Assembly (NCBI RefSeq): GCF_016937515.1
Contig: NZ_JAFHKM010000002.1
Span: forward strand, 1,359,001-1,423,000
Length of the DNA stretch: 64,000 nucleotides
From: Cohnella algarum
Lineage (GTDB): Bacteria; Bacillota; Bacilli; Paenibacillales; Paenibacillaceae
Direction of reading: 5' to 3'
Shown: piece after piece, positions 17,303 to 25,619 of the stretch
Layout of the letters: each line of letters begins with the position of its first letter
Numbering within the stretch: position 1 is the first letter of the stretch
Position numbers and translations under genes: made by a program
Notes under the pieces: generated by a model
What the model saw: the letters and a program-made list of their open reading frames with translations, nothing else
Databases searched by the model: none
What the model was told of the DNA's origin: nothing

Positions 17303-17332
17303 CGCGCCGCTCCCGGAAATCGGAGCGGCGCG
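17303..17332 (-). terminator. Hairpin after the ArsR gene
   Basis: CGCGCCGCTCC pairs with GGAGCGGCGCG over 11 bp around an 8-base loop, 16 bp past the ArsR stop. The T tract is weak. Confidence 0.6.
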
Positions 17333-17347
17333 TGCCGGTTGGAACGG

Positions 17348-17707
17348 CTATTCCGAGGCTTCGCGCCCCGCGGGTTGTTCCTCCCCGTCCGTTTCGACCA
17401 TCCGCTTGAGCGCGGACAGCTTGTTGTCCCAATACAGCTCGAAGTACGACAGCCAGCGCTTCAATTCGAGCAGCGGGTCGGGCTCCAGCCGGTAGCGGGT
17501 TTCCCGGCCGACCTTGCGTTCCTTGACGAGTCCCGCGTCGGCCAAAACCCGCAAATGCTTGGAAACGGCGGTCCGGCTCATCGGATAATGACCGGATATC
17601 GCCGTCACCGGCAATTCCCGATCCGCGAGCAGCGAAAGCATGCTGCGGCGGGTAGGATCGGCGATCGCCTGAAACACGTCGTGCTTTCCCGCAGCGGAAG
17701 CCGGCAT
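17348..17707 (-). CDS. ArsR-family winged-helix repressor
   Basis: DNA-binding repressor of 119 residues. The winged helix reads FQAIADPTRRSMLSLLADRE then GHYPMSRTAVSKHLRVLADAGLV, with no cysteine metal site. It resembles the SdpR/autorepressor subgroup, where the ArsR gene sits next to an AHSA1 or membrane-protein gene. It starts 1 bp after the AHSA1-type gene ends. The inverted repeat upstream of the pair is the probable operator. Confidence 0.85.
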   Translation of the reverse strand: MPASAAGKHDVFQAIADPTRRSMLSLLADRELPVTAISGHYPMSRTAVSKHLRVLADAGLVKERKVGRETRYRLEPDPLLELKRWLSYFELYWDNKLSALKRMVETDGEEQPAGREASE

Positions 17708-17708
17708 C

Positions 17709-18137
17709 TCAGCCTCCGACGTGCGCGCGAAGCTTCTCGACGATCCCGCTCCACCCGTTGTCCATCCGGTCGCGAACGACGCGGTGGGATTCGTTGAACT
17801 CCGTGACCTGCTCCGCGTCCCATCCGGAATGAATGAGCGTGAACTCCGTCTTTCCGTCCCGTTCCTTCAACTCGAAGCGAAGCGTCCAATCCTTCCCCCA
17901 TGTGAAAGCAAGAAGGGCCGGGGGCTCCAGTTCGGTTACTTTACAGGGGGAATCGCCGAACGGTCCGGCGCGCAGCGTAAACTCATAGCCCAGCTCGGGC
18001 TTGAAATCGCTCGGCATGAACCATGCGGCGATGCCGTCCGCCGTGGCGACGGCTTCCCATACTTTTTCGATCGGCGCGTTCAGCACCAGCGTTTTGCGAA
18101 TATCGGGAATGTTAGGATTGTTTTCCGACTTGTCCAT
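17709..18137 (-). CDS. SRPBCC/AHSA1-domain protein
   Basis: Cytoplasmic protein of 142 residues with the START-like AHSA1 fold (RKTLVLNAPIEKVWEAVATA near the start, IHSGWDAEQVTEFNESHRVV near the end). The domain offers a hydrophobic ligand pocket. Its ligand is not known. AGGAGG precedes the ATG. It forms a two-gene operon with an ArsR repressor, an arrangement common in Firmicutes and thought to link ligand sensing to an autoregulated pair. Confidence 0.82.
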   Translation of the reverse strand: MDKSENNPNIPDIRKTLVLNAPIEKVWEAVATADGIAAWFMPSDFKPELGYEFTLRAGPFGDSPCKVTELEPPALLAFTWGKDWTLRFELKERDGKTEFTLIHSGWDAEQVTEFNESHRVVRDRMDNGWSGIVEKLRAHVGG

Positions 18138-18166
18138 CCAAGCGCCTCCTCATCTATCAAAAAAAC

Positions 18167-18182
18167 GAAACCTTTTGGTTTC
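18167..18182. promoter_or_regulatory. Probable ArsR operator
   Basis: GAAACC-TTTT-GGTTTC, an inverted repeat 30 bp upstream of the AHSA1 start. A further half-site (GTAGGTTTCATG) lies about 25 bp beyond. Likely target of the ArsR product. Confidence 0.6.
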
Positions 18183-18336
18183 TCTTATGATTTTATGACA
18201 CCCGTAGGTTTCATGTCAAGCGGCGATTCCCGGCAAACGCCAAAAATAATAGGACATCCGGTTAACCGCTGATAACCGAATGCCCTACCTTGCCGAATCC
18301 TTGCTATTCAATTGTTCCGTTACGCTCCTATCTTGG

Positions 18337-18450
18337 TTAATGAGGCCGTACGTACTTGCCGCGCTTCTTAACCTTAGTCGTTTTGCCGAAAATGAGACCG
18401 TCCCGCGTCAGCTTCGGATTCCCGCTACCCGGTGCCGCCACCTGTTCCAT
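18337..18450 (-). CDS. Small basic hypothetical protein, possibly longer at the N-terminus
   Basis: A 37-codon frame from ATG 18450, ending in the basic tail TTKVKKRGKYVRPH. The same frame extends upstream as KLPETDVESGPPS without a usable start. At 18505 an ATG with a good AAAGGGG site begins MG and meets TAG. One surplus base there (GGTTAGG for GGTAGG) would give a 55-residue protein starting MGRKAKLPE. Composition looks protein-like and differs from random. No family is recognised. Either the short form is used or the gene carries an indel. Confidence 0.35.
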   Translation of the reverse strand: MEQVAAPGSGNPKLTRDGLIFGKTTKVKKRGKYVRPH

Positions 18451-18505
18451 GCTCGGCGGGCCGCTTTCAACATCCGTCTCGGGTAGCTTCGCTTTCCTAA
18501 CCCAT

Positions 18506-18822
18506 TGGACTATCCCCTTTCCTTTTGATGACTACAGCTTACTTGAAAACGATATATTGTTCAAATATTCAGAATATTATTATTTCATCATTTTTTATCG
18601 TTTTCGGTCATCCGGCCCGGCTTATCAGATCGAATCTGCTTCTTTCGCCTATTTTCTTGTGCCCGTTCGTCGTTTGAAAATTTGCGCTGCCTTCCCACCC
18701 GTCCGTTTCCCCGGGCTTCCCGTCATTTTCTGCATCCGGCGGCATACGCCTTAGTCCGCGATCATATTTTTAAGGAGACCTCGAACCGTAACGATCCGCG
18801 CAACGACAAGGAGCGTGAAGCT
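18506..18822. other. AT-rich intergenic stretch before the bicupin gene
   Basis: Markedly AT-rich between 18540 and 18610 (ATATATTG, AATATTATTATTTC), probably promoter DNA for the small minus-strand frame or for the bicupin gene. No well-spaced promoter pair could be assigned with confidence. Confidence 0.4.
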
Positions 18823-20010
18823 TTGGACAGAACCGCCGACACCCCGGACAGCCGGTTTTCCGTCCCGCAGCCCATTCGCCCGGACGGGGCCGGGGCAACC
18901 GACCCGGGACCCCGGAACGTCATGCTGGATATCCAGAATCCCGACCTGCTCGTACCGCCCGCGACCGATGCCGGCATCGTGCCGAATTTGCGCTTTTCCT
19001 TTTCCAATGCCCATATGCAGCTCAATCGCGGCGGCTGGTCGCGCGAGGTGACCGTTCGGGATTTGCCTGTCGCCACGACGCTGTCGGGCGTCAACATGCG
19101 GCTGACGCCCGGCGGCGTCCGGGAGCTGCACTGGCATAAACAGGCCGAATGGGCCTACATGCTGCTGGGCCGCGTCAGGGTCACCGCCGTCGATCAGGAT
19201 GGCCGTAATTTTATCGCGGACGTCGGCCCGGGCGATCTGTGGTATTTTCCGCCCGGCATTCCCCACTCGATTCAGGGTCTTGAGGACGGCGCCGAGTTTT
19301 TGCTCGTGTTCGACGACGGCAGCTTCTCGGATATCGACACCTTTTCCATCTCGGATTGGTTCGCCCATACGCCGAAGGACGTGCTTTCGGCCAATTTCGG
19401 CGTGCCGGAAAGCGCGTTTGACGGCATGCCCGACGACCAGGTGTACATTTACCAGGCGGAAGTGCCGGGACCGCTCGCGAGCCAGCAGGTTCCCGATCCC
19501 CAGGGGGCGGTGCCCCTCAGCTTCACGCACCGGCTCCTCGCCCAGGAGCCGATCGTCACGCCGGGCGGGACGGTGCGCATCGTCGACTCGACCAATTTTC
19601 CCGTCTCGAAGACGGTCGCCGCCGCCCTGGTCGAGATCAAGCCCGGCGGCATGCGGGAGATGCACTGGCACCCGAACAACGACGAGTGGCAGTATTATTT
19701 GACCGGAGAGGGACGCATGACCGCGTTCGCGGCGCAGGGAACGGCGAGAACGTTCGATTTTCGGGCGGGCGACGTCGGCTACGTGCCTTTTGCGTACGGA
19801 CATTACATCCAGAATACCGGGGATACGAGCCTGTGGTTTCTGGAAATGTTCAAAAGCGACCGGTTCGCCGACGTCTCGCTCAATCAGTGGATGGCGCTGA
19901 CCCCGCGCGAGCTCGTGCGGACGAATTTGAACGCGGGCGAGGAACTGCTCGATTCGCTGCGCAAAGAGAAATGGCCTGTCGTCAAGTACCCCGGAACTCC
20001 GGCGCCGTAA
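18823..20010 (+). CDS. Oxalate decarboxylase-family bicupin
   Basis: Protein of 395 residues with two cupin domains, close to Bacillus OxdC (385 residues). The Mn-binding sites are [12 protein letters not shown] (His103, His105) and [20 protein letters not shown] (His281, His283). Matching family segments include [26 protein letters not shown] and [17 protein letters not shown]. The active-site lid that reads SENST in B. subtilis OxdC is SDIDT here (169-173), so the catalytic Glu162 position is Asp170. Activity could be decarboxylase, oxidase or altered. The start is TTG with AAGGAG nine bases upstream. An earlier in-frame ATG would add 47 residues of unrelated composition. Confidence 0.85.
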   Translation: MDRTADTPDSRFSVPQPIRPDGAGATDPGPRNVMLDIQNPDLLVPPATDAGIVPNLRFSFSNAHMQLNRGGWSREVTVRDLPVATTLSGVNMRLTPGGVRELHWHKQAEWAYMLLGRVRVTAVDQDGRNFIADVGPGDLWYFPPGIPHSIQGLEDGAEFLLVFDDGSFSDIDTFSISDWFAHTPKDVLSANFGVPESAFDGMPDDQVYIYQAEVPGPLASQQVPDPQGAVPLSFTHRLLAQEPIVTPGGTVRIVDSTNFPVSKTVAAALVEIKPGGMREMHWHPNNDEWQYYLTGEGRMTAFAAQGTARTFDFRAGDVGYVPFAYGHYIQNTGDTSLWFLEMFKSDRFADVSLNQWMALTPRELVRTNLNAGEELLDSLRKEKWPVVKYPGTPAP

Positions 20011-20021
20011 CCGGCGAATTT

Positions 20022-20050
20022 CTCCCTGTCCCGTACGGGGAGCTTTTTTT
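20022..20050 (+). terminator. Terminator after the bicupin gene
   Basis: CTCCC and GGGAG arms around a short loop, followed by CTTTTTTT, 11 bp past the stop. Confidence 0.75.
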
Positions 20051-20114
20051 GTTTTCTCGATGGGAACGGTTTACAATGGAAAATAAAAGCGATTCGGAAG
20101 GAGAGACACCCGTC

Positions 20115-21350
20115 TTGAAAAACGACCTGATCCGCAGATTGACGACCTACGCGCAAGTCGACACGCAGTCGGACGATAGCAGCGACACGTGTCCTTCCAC
20201 CCCGGGGCAGTGGACGTTGATCCGCATGCTGGCCGAGGAGCTGGAGGCCATCGGCATGCAGGAAGTGACCGTCGACGATAACGGGTATCTGATGGCCACG
20301 CTGCCCGCGAACACGGACAAAGAAGTCCCGGTCGTCGGCTTTCTCGCGCATGTCGACACGGCGACGGATTTTACCGGGGCGGGCGTCAAGCCGCAAATCG
20401 TCGAAAACTACGACGGCAAGGACATCGTCCTGAACGAGGCGCGGCAGATCGTGCTGTCGCCGCGGGACTTTCCGGAGCTGGCCGGTCTCGCGGGGCACAC
20501 GCTGATCACGACCGACGGGACGACGCTGCTCGGAGCCGACGACAAGGCCGGCGTTGCCGAGATTATGACGGCGATGGACTATTTGCTGAAGCATCCCGAG
20601 ATCAAGCACGGCAAAATCCGGGTCGCCTTCACTCCGGACGAGGAAATCGGGCGCGGCCCGCACCGGTTCGACGTGGCCGCGTTCGGCGCGGATTGCGCGT
20701 ATACGATGGACGGCGGCCCCCTCGGCGAGCTGCAATACGAAAGCTTTAACGCCGCCGCGGCCACCATCACGTTCAAAGGGAAAAACGTCCACCCCGGAAC
20801 GGCGAAAAATAAAATGATCCACTCCGCCAAGATGGCGATGGAGCTGCACGGGCGGCTGCCGGCGGACGAAGCTCCGGAGAGGACGGAAGGCTACGAGGGA
20901 TTTTACCACCTCATCTCATTCCAGGGGGACGTGGAGCAGACCGTGCTCCGCTACATTATCCGCGATTTCGACCGGGAGCGCTTCGAATTCCGCAAGGCGT
21001 ACATATCCGGCCTGGTCGGCGAGCTGCGGGACAAGTACGGCGCGGAACGAATCGAGCTCTCGCTGAAGGACCAGTACTACAACATGCGGGAAAAAATCGA
21101 GCCGGCACGGCACATCGTCGACATCGCCTACCAGGCGATGGTGAATTTGGGCATCGAGCCGGTCGTCAAGCCGATTCGCGGCGGCACGGACGGGTCCCAG
21201 CTGTCCTACATGGGATTGCCGACGCCCAATCTTTTTACCGGCGGGGAAAATTACCACGGGCGCTACGAGTACGTCTCCGTGGACACGATGGTCCAGGCTG
21301 TGAACGTTATCGTCGAAATCGCCCGCCTGTTCGAGCAGCAGGCCGAGTAA
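20115..21350 (+). CDS. pepT: Peptidase T (tripeptide aminopeptidase)
   Basis: Cytoplasmic zinc exopeptidase of 411 residues, M20 family, releasing the N-terminal residue of tripeptides. Di-zinc ligands are visible in [29 protein letters not shown] (catalytic and binding glutamates), YTMDGG and [10 protein letters not shown]. The start is the TTG at 20115 that gives [20 protein letters not shown], aligned with the normal PepT beginning and preceded by GGAAGGAG. The upstream ATG adds 15 atypical residues. It is a single gene ending at a strong terminator. Confidence 0.93.
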   Translation: MKNDLIRRLTTYAQVDTQSDDSSDTCPSTPGQWTLIRMLAEELEAIGMQEVTVDDNGYLMATLPANTDKEVPVVGFLAHVDTATDFTGAGVKPQIVENYDGKDIVLNEARQIVLSPRDFPELAGLAGHTLITTDGTTLLGADDKAGVAEIMTAMDYLLKHPEIKHGKIRVAFTPDEEIGRGPHRFDVAAFGADCAYTMDGGPLGELQYESFNAAAATITFKGKNVHPGTAKNKMIHSAKMAMELHGRLPADEAPERTEGYEGFYHLISFQGDVEQTVLRYIIRDFDRERFEFRKAYISGLVGELRDKYGAERIELSLKDQYYNMREKIEPARHIVDIAYQAMVNLGIEPVVKPIRGGTDGSQLSYMGLPTPNLFTGGENYHGRYEYVSVDTMVQAVNVIVEIARLFEQQAE

Positions 21351-21383
21351 GCCGACGGGCGCGTCTCACCCGACGCGCAACGG

Positions 21384-21419
21384 CCCGGCATCCGCAATCG
21401 GAGGATGCCGGGCTTTTTT
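21384..21419 (+). terminator. Terminator after pepT
   Basis: CCCGGCATCC pairs with GGATGCCGGG and is followed by CTTTTTT. Confidence 0.9.
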
Positions 21420-21496
21420 GTGTTTTCATTTGCCGGTCGGCTCCGATCGGTTCGGCGATCCCCCCCTTGTTGACGTATCCATGAAATCGGGGATTC

Positions 21497-21612
21497 GACT
21501 CAACCGGAGCGGCATCGTGCGTGTGAGGGGCTTGAAGGAGTAATATTTACTCATTTGCGCGCGGAGCGCTGCGGATGGCGGATCGAGTTGGGTCGCCACG
21601 ACTCAAATGGAC
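21497..21612. repeat. Diverged single copy of the 103-104 bp unit
   Basis: GACTCAACCGGAGCG at 21497 recurs as GACTCAAATGGACC at 21600, a spacing of 103 bp, with TAATATTTACTCA between. This is the same unit that is tandemly repeated near 34 kb and 54 kb. It lies directly left of palindromic element copy B. Confidence 0.7.
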
Positions 21613-21698
21613 CTGCGGGGGTGGCCGAGCCGACTTCCCGTGTGGGCGGGAATGTCTTTCTCTGCGGGCTCGACTTTTTTTGCTCGACTTGGGCTTCG

Positions 21699-21877
21699 TT
21701 GGATTTTGTCCAATCAAAACCGGCCTTTTCGTGAAATTCCCCGGCTTGGTTGGATTTTGTCCAATCAGAAGAAGCCTTTTCGGTGATTTCGACTGAAATT
21801 CCCCTTGTTCGTTGGATAAAATCCACTGTAGAACAAGATCTCCCCGTTTCCCGCTTCGCCCATTGGATAAAATCCAA
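21699..21877. repeat. Palindromic four-box element, copy B
   Basis: TTGGATTTTGTCCAATC boxes at 21699 and 21750 and inverted TTGGATAAAATCCA boxes at 21812 and 21863, spaced 51, 62 and 51 bp. Located between the convergent genes pepT and mhqD. Confidence 0.88.
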
Positions 21878-21929
21878 CATGAGTTTGCCTACCACTCGTT
21901 TCCCCTGTTTGAATGGCTCCTTCCAGTGC

Positions 21930-22215
21930 ACCCCAGCACCCGAAAATACCGCCAATGTCCACCGTTCGTCCGCTAACGTCCCCCCAGTAACCACCAGAGT
22001 CTGCCGTTCGTTTGCTAATTCCCGCCAGTACTCGCCAGCATCCCGTTTGTCCTCTAATGCCCCCAATTCCAGTTAATGTCCGCCGCTCGTCCACTAATTC
22101 TCCCCAGTACCCGCCAGGTCCGCCGTTCGTTGTCTAACGCCCGGCAAGTGCCCCCATTTACCGGCCGGTACCTGAGAGTGCCCACCCGTACTCGTCAATG
22201 CCGCCAACTACCTAC
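21930..22215. repeat. Degenerate minisatellite of about 50-57 bp
   Basis: Repeated blocks of CCGTTCGTCCGCTAA then CCCCAGTACCCGCCAG occur about five times with substitutions and small indels. The stretch is C-rich on this strand and open in several frames, but the repeats explain that. No gene is supported. Confidence 0.65.
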
Positions 22216-22222
22216 CAGCGCT

Positions 22223-22267
22223 AAAAGCCCCTCCGGCAAACGCGAGTCGCGTACCGAAGGGGCTTTT
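22223..22267 (-). terminator. Terminator of the mhqOD operon
   Basis: AAAAGCCCCTCCGG (22223-22236) pairs with CCGAAGGGGCTTTT (22254-22267). An inner ACGCG/CGCGT stem is also present. It lies 7 bp past the mhqD stop. Confidence 0.85.
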
Positions 22268-22273
22268 CCGAAA

Positions 22274-22882
22274 TCAACCGTAGGTCGCGGCGAACCAGTC
22301 GGCAGCGGCGGCTACCTCCGTTCCGGTAAGCTGGTGCCCGCCTTCCTCCCAGTGGACGGACACGGCCGCTCCCGCCCCTTGCAGCAGGCCGGCGAGCTCC
22401 TCCGTCTCGCTGGCCGCGCAGATCGGATCCCGACGCCCGGCGCCGATAAAGCAGCTCGTCCCCGACAAGTCCGGGAGCTTCAAGTTGCGCAGCGGGACCA
22501 TCGGATGATGAAGAATCGCCCCGCGCAGAGCGTCCGCATAGTGGAACAGCAGGCTCGCGGCAATGTTCGCCCCGTTGGAATAGCCGATGGCGACGAGATT
22601 GCCGCGATCGAATCGATATTCGGCGGACGCCTGGTTCAGGAAACCGTTCAGTTCCTTCGTCCGGCAGATCAAATCCTCCTCGTCGAACACGCCTTCGGCC
22701 AGCCGGCGGAAAAACCGCGGCATCCCGTTTTCCAGCACGTTGCCTCGTACGGACAGCACCGAGGCGTTCGGGGAAATCCGCTCCGCCAGCGGAAGCAAAT
22801 CCCGTTCCGTCCCTCCCGTCCCGTGAAAGAGCACCAGCACCGGGGCGTTCGGATCGGTTCCCTGCTGGAAAATATGCTTCAT
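22274..22882 (-). CDS. mhqD: Alpha/beta hydrolase, MhqD-like
   Basis: Cytoplasmic carboxylesterase/phospholipase-type hydrolase of 202 residues. Oxyanion segment VLFHGTGG, nucleophile elbow AIGYSNGANIA (Ser), Asp in AGRRDPICAASE and His in EEGGHQLTG form the triad. In B. subtilis, MhqD is induced by hydroquinones and works in the same regulon as the dioxygenase MhqO. Here it overlaps the dioxygenase gene as ATGA. The natural substrate is unknown, possibly ring-cleavage products. Confidence 0.85.
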   Translation of the reverse strand: MKHIFQQGTDPNAPVLVLFHGTGGTERDLLPLAERISPNASVLSVRGNVLENGMPRFFRRLAEGVFDEEDLICRTKELNGFLNQASAEYRFDRGNLVAIGYSNGANIAASLLFHYADALRGAILHHPMVPLRNLKLPDLSGTSCFIGAGRRDPICAASETEELAGLLQGAGAAVSVHWEEGGHQLTGTEVAAAADWFAATYG

Positions 22883-23829
22883 GGCCGGTCCTCCTTCAGA
22901 ACCCGCAGCTCAAACGGCGGCAGGCCTTGGATGATTTGCCCGCGATGGGGTTCGTACCATTCCGGCAGCATCAGCTTTTCGCCGAGCCGATCGGGTTCTT
23001 CGTCGTTGGCGAAACCCGGCGGATCGGTGGCGATTTCGAACAAAATTCCGCCAAGCTCCCGGAAATAAACGGCGTTGAAATATTGCCGGTCGGTCACGGG
23101 CGTCGGCTGAAAGCCGACCTGTTGGACCAGGCTCCGAAACGCCAGCTGCTCCTCGTCGTCCTTCGCTCTCCAGGCGATATGATGGACCGTTCCCGCTCCG
23201 CCTTGACCGGGACTCGTCTGCGCGGTGTCGATGTCGATCACGTTGCCCACATCGCCGAAGGAGCGGTAGCGAACGATGCTGCCCTCGCGTCCGGCCGGCT
23301 CGAGGCCCATGACCTTCTCCAGCACCTGCCCGGTATGATCCGGAGCGGCGCTGTACAGGACGGCGCCTCCGAATCCCTTAACCGCCATCTCCGCTGGAAC
23401 GCCGCCGAACGACCACCGGCTCGCGGGCCCTTCTTCCCGGGCGACGATTTCAAGCTCCATGCCGTCCGGGTCGCGGAAACGGAGATACGTTTCCGAAAAT
23501 CTTTCGCGCTCCTCGACCGCGATTTGAAAGCGGGCAAGCCGTTCCCTCCAGAACGGGAGCGCGTCCGCGGGGACGGCGTAAGTCGTGACGCCGACCTGCC
23601 CCGCCCCGATGCGTCCGCGGCGCGAATGCGGCCACGGAAAAAACGTGATGATCGTTCCCGGGCTCCCCGCTTCATTGCCCAAGTACAGGTGATAGACTTC
23701 AGGGGCATCGAAATTGATCGTCTTTTTGACCAGCCGAAGTCCGAGTACTCCTGCATAAAAATCGACGGTCTTCTGCGCGTCTCTAACGAAAGCCGTAATG
23801 TGATGAATGCCTGCCGTACGCAAGGTCAT
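22879..23829 (-). CDS. mhqO: Ring-cleaving dioxygenase, MhqO/MhqA-like (VOC superfamily)
   Basis: Fe(II)-dependent extradiol dioxygenase-like protein of 316 residues built from two VOC modules. The first begins GIHHITAFVRDAQKTVDFYAG. The second has VHHIAWRAKDDEEQ. Metal ligands are the His of HHIT, the His of VHHIAW and a Glu near GGILFEIAT. The family opens hydroquinone rings and protects against quinone stress. The start at 23829 is chosen for GGAGG about 11 bases upstream. Two in-frame ATGs lie just before it. An MhqR-type operator sits 31 bp upstream. Confidence 0.87.
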   Translation of the reverse strand: MTLRTAGIHHITAFVRDAQKTVDFYAGVLGLRLVKKTINFDAPEVYHLYLGNEAGSPGTIITFFPWPHSRRGRIGAGQVGVTTYAVPADALPFWRERLARFQIAVEERERFSETYLRFRDPDGMELEIVAREEGPASRWSFGGVPAEMAVKGFGGAVLYSAAPDHTGQVLEKVMGLEPAGREGSIVRYRSFGDVGNVIDIDTAQTSPGQGGAGTVHHIAWRAKDDEEQLAFRSLVQQVGFQPTPVTDRQYFNAVYFRELGGILFEIATDPPGFANDEEPDRLGEKLMLPEWYEPHRGQIIQGLPPFELRVLKEDRP

Positions 23830-23859
23830 AATCTCCATCCCCTCCATAAAATTTAAGTT

Positions 23860-23874
23860 TCTTTAATTTAAGAT
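23860..23874. promoter_or_regulatory. Probable MhqR operator upstream of mhqO
   Basis: TCTTTAATTTAAGAT, a near-palindrome with TCTT/AAGA arms matching the repeat upstream of the MarR-type gene at 24627. Sharing of the same motif by both promoters supports common control. Confidence 0.6.
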
Positions 23875-23934
23875 TTATTGTCAAAGGAATTCGTCCTTGC
23901 GGACGGTCCTGGCCAGCTAAATTCACCATAAGCT

Positions 23935-24110
23935 GAGGCGAAGGTTTTTCGATTTCGCGAGTTGCTCTGCGAAGGCTTCTTCCATTTCACGAGTTGCTCG
24001 GCGTAGACTTCTCCATTTCACCGGTTGCTCTGCCTAAGGCTTCTTCCATTTCAAGGTTGCTTCTGCCTAAGGCTTCTTCGATGCCGCGAGTTGAGCAGCG
24101 AGTATCTGAT
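23935..24110. repeat. Tandem repeat of about 33 bp
   Basis: Five imperfect copies built on GCGAAGGCTTCTTCCATTTC followed by ACGAGTTGCTCT, between the mhqO promoter and the MarR gene. Units vary from 31 to 33 bp. No gene is supported in this 317-bp gap. Confidence 0.7.
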
Positions 24111-24146
24111 GGGAGCTAAACGCGGGCCTTCGCCCTTCGCGTCCGG

Positions 24147-24590
24147 CTACTTGTAGCCTTCCTGCGCATACTTTCCGAGCTTCTTCAGCAGCGCGCTGGC
24201 GATTCGCTTCTCCTCGGCCGAAAGCCCTCCGACCGCCGCATGGATCACCTCCGCATGCTTCGGGAACACCTCTTCGATAAAGGCTTTGCCCTTATCGGTC
24301 GCCTCGGCGTAAATGAGACGCCGGTCTTCGGTCGAAGCTTTGCGGACGACGAAGCCTTTGTCCTGCAGCTTGTCGACGACGTACGTGATGTTGCCGCTGC
24401 TCATCAGCACCTTGCCCCCGATCTGTTGGATCGGCTGGGGGCCCTTATGATACAGCAGCTCCAGCACGCCGAACTCGGTGCGATTCAATCCGTAACGCTT
24501 GATGTCGCGGTCGGCATGAGCGTTCACCCATTGACTGGACCTGGAAAGAGCAATGTAAAGATCCAGGGAGTCGTCGCGCGTATCTGTCAT
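24147..24590 (-). CDS. mhqR: MarR-family regulator, MhqR-like
   Basis: Winged-helix dimeric repressor of 147 residues. Helices include NRTEFGVLELLYHKGPQPIQ and MSSGNITYVVDKLQDKGFV, then the wing STEDRRLIYAEATDKG (MarR DxR signature). B. subtilis MhqR represses hydroquinone-detoxifying dioxygenase, hydrolase and nitroreductase genes, and all three types flank this gene. It starts with AAGGA six bases upstream. A palindrome overlapping its promoter implies autoregulation. Confidence 0.85.
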   Translation of the reverse strand: MTDTRDDSLDLYIALSRSSQWVNAHADRDIKRYGLNRTEFGVLELLYHKGPQPIQQIGGKVLMSSGNITYVVDKLQDKGFVVRKASTEDRRLIYAEATDKGKAFIEEVFPKHAEVIHAAVGGLSAEEKRIASALLKKLGKYAQEGYK

Positions 24591-24626
24591 AGCGTTTCCT
24601 TCTTTCCCCTTCGGGATTCGTTTTTT

Positions 24627-24642
24627 ATCTTAATTTTAAGAT
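24627..24642. promoter_or_regulatory. Probable MhqR operator (autoregulation)
   Basis: ATCTTA-ATTT-TAAGAT, a perfect 6-bp inverted repeat 37 bp upstream of the MarR start, similar to the mhqO motif. Confidence 0.65.
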
Positions 24643-24874
24643 GCTTTATTTTGATGAACTTGTCAACCTCAAGCCATAGCTTTTCTCGGGTTAACCTATT
24701 CAAGGATAATCGGAGCTTTGGCACGTTCAACAACTCGCGTACAGTGCTTCGCTGCATGACGGCGGTCGGGTCGACCTGCTCTTCGGCAATCGCCGCGTTT
24801 ACGGCCGCCGCGATTCGGTTATTTTAACGGAGCCAACAAAAAAAGGAACCGGCCCGCGGCAACCGCTTACATTG

Positions 24875-24914
24875 TATAGCTGCTATAGAAATGTTAGTGA
24901 AATGGCGGTATAAT
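24875..24914 (+). promoter_or_regulatory. Promoter and candidate operator of the nitroreductase gene
   Basis: TATAAT (24909-24914) with a weak TAGAAA 17 bp upstream. A perfect palindrome TATAGC-T-GCTATA (24875-24887) overlaps the -35 region and differs from the MhqR-type motif, so another quinone or redox sensor may act here. Confidence 0.5.
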
Positions 24915-24968
24915 ACGAACGAGCATGGTTACCAGCCTATATTTTACCAAAACCCAAGGAGGAACATC

Positions 24969-25562
24969 ATGAGCAGTCTTTCGCCGCAAGTCGCCCCGTT
25001 TCGAAAAGCCGATTATCCCGTCGACCCGATTTATTTGAATCGGTGGTCTCCCCGCTCGTTTGCCGAGAAGGACGTTCCGGAAGAAACGCTGTTCACCGTG
25101 CTGGAAGCGGCGCGCTGGGCGCCGTCGGCCTTCAATCTTCAACCGTGGAAATTCATCGTCGCCAAAACGAAGGAAGACCGCGAGCGCTTCGCTCCGTTCA
25201 TCGGCGAGTTCAATCAGGCCTGGTGCTTGAAAGCGCCGGTGCTGATCTTGATCGTCTCCCAAAAAACGTGGGAAAAAGGCGACATCGGCTCCCATTCCTT
25301 CGATACGGGCGCCGCTTGGGGCTATCTGTCGCTCGAAGCGACCCGCCAAGGGCTCGCCACGCACGCGATGACCGGCATCGACTTCGACAAAGCCCGCGAA
25401 ATCGTCGGCCTGCCCGACGACTATGCGGTGCAAGCGCTCGTTGCCCTCGGCTACCAGGGACCGAAGGAAAACCTGCCCGCTCCGATGCAGGAACGCGAGC
25501 AGCCTTCGCCTCGGAACCCGATTCGGGATTCCGTTTTCCAAGGCGTTTTCGGCTCCAAGTAA
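24969..25562 (+). CDS. Nitroreductase-family flavoprotein
   Basis: FMN-dependent NAD(P)H oxidoreductase of 197 residues. The FMN-binding N-terminus NRWSPRSFAEKDVPEE, AARWAPSAFNLQPWKFIVA and the later VALGYQGPKENLP segment are typical. Members reduce nitroaromatics or quinones by two electrons. AGGAGG precedes the ATG. Its position beside mhqR and mhqOD, with B. subtilis MhqN or YodC as analogues, suggests quinone detoxification. The substrate is inferred. Confidence 0.85.
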   Translation: MSSLSPQVAPFRKADYPVDPIYLNRWSPRSFAEKDVPEETLFTVLEAARWAPSAFNLQPWKFIVAKTKEDRERFAPFIGEFNQAWCLKAPVLILIVSQKTWEKGDIGSHSFDTGAAWGYLSLEATRQGLATHAMTGIDFDKAREIVGLPDDYAVQALVALGYQGPKENLPAPMQEREQPSPRNPIRDSVFQGVFGSK

Positions 25563-25578
25563 ACGCCGTTAATCGCGG

Positions 25579-25619
25579 ACAACCGCCGCTCGAGCGCAGG
25601 CTCGTCCGGCGGTTGTTTT
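25579..25619. terminator. Shared terminator between convergent genes
   Basis: ACAACCGCCG pairs with CGGCGGTTGT and is followed by TTT, 16 bp past the nitroreductase stop and overlapping the end of the opposing regulator gene. Confidence 0.75.

Noticed and set aside
24875..24887. Assigning TATAGC-T-GCTATA to MhqR
   Set aside because: Its sequence does not resemble the ATCTT/AAGAT motif shared by the other two sites, so it is reported only as a candidate operator of unknown binder.
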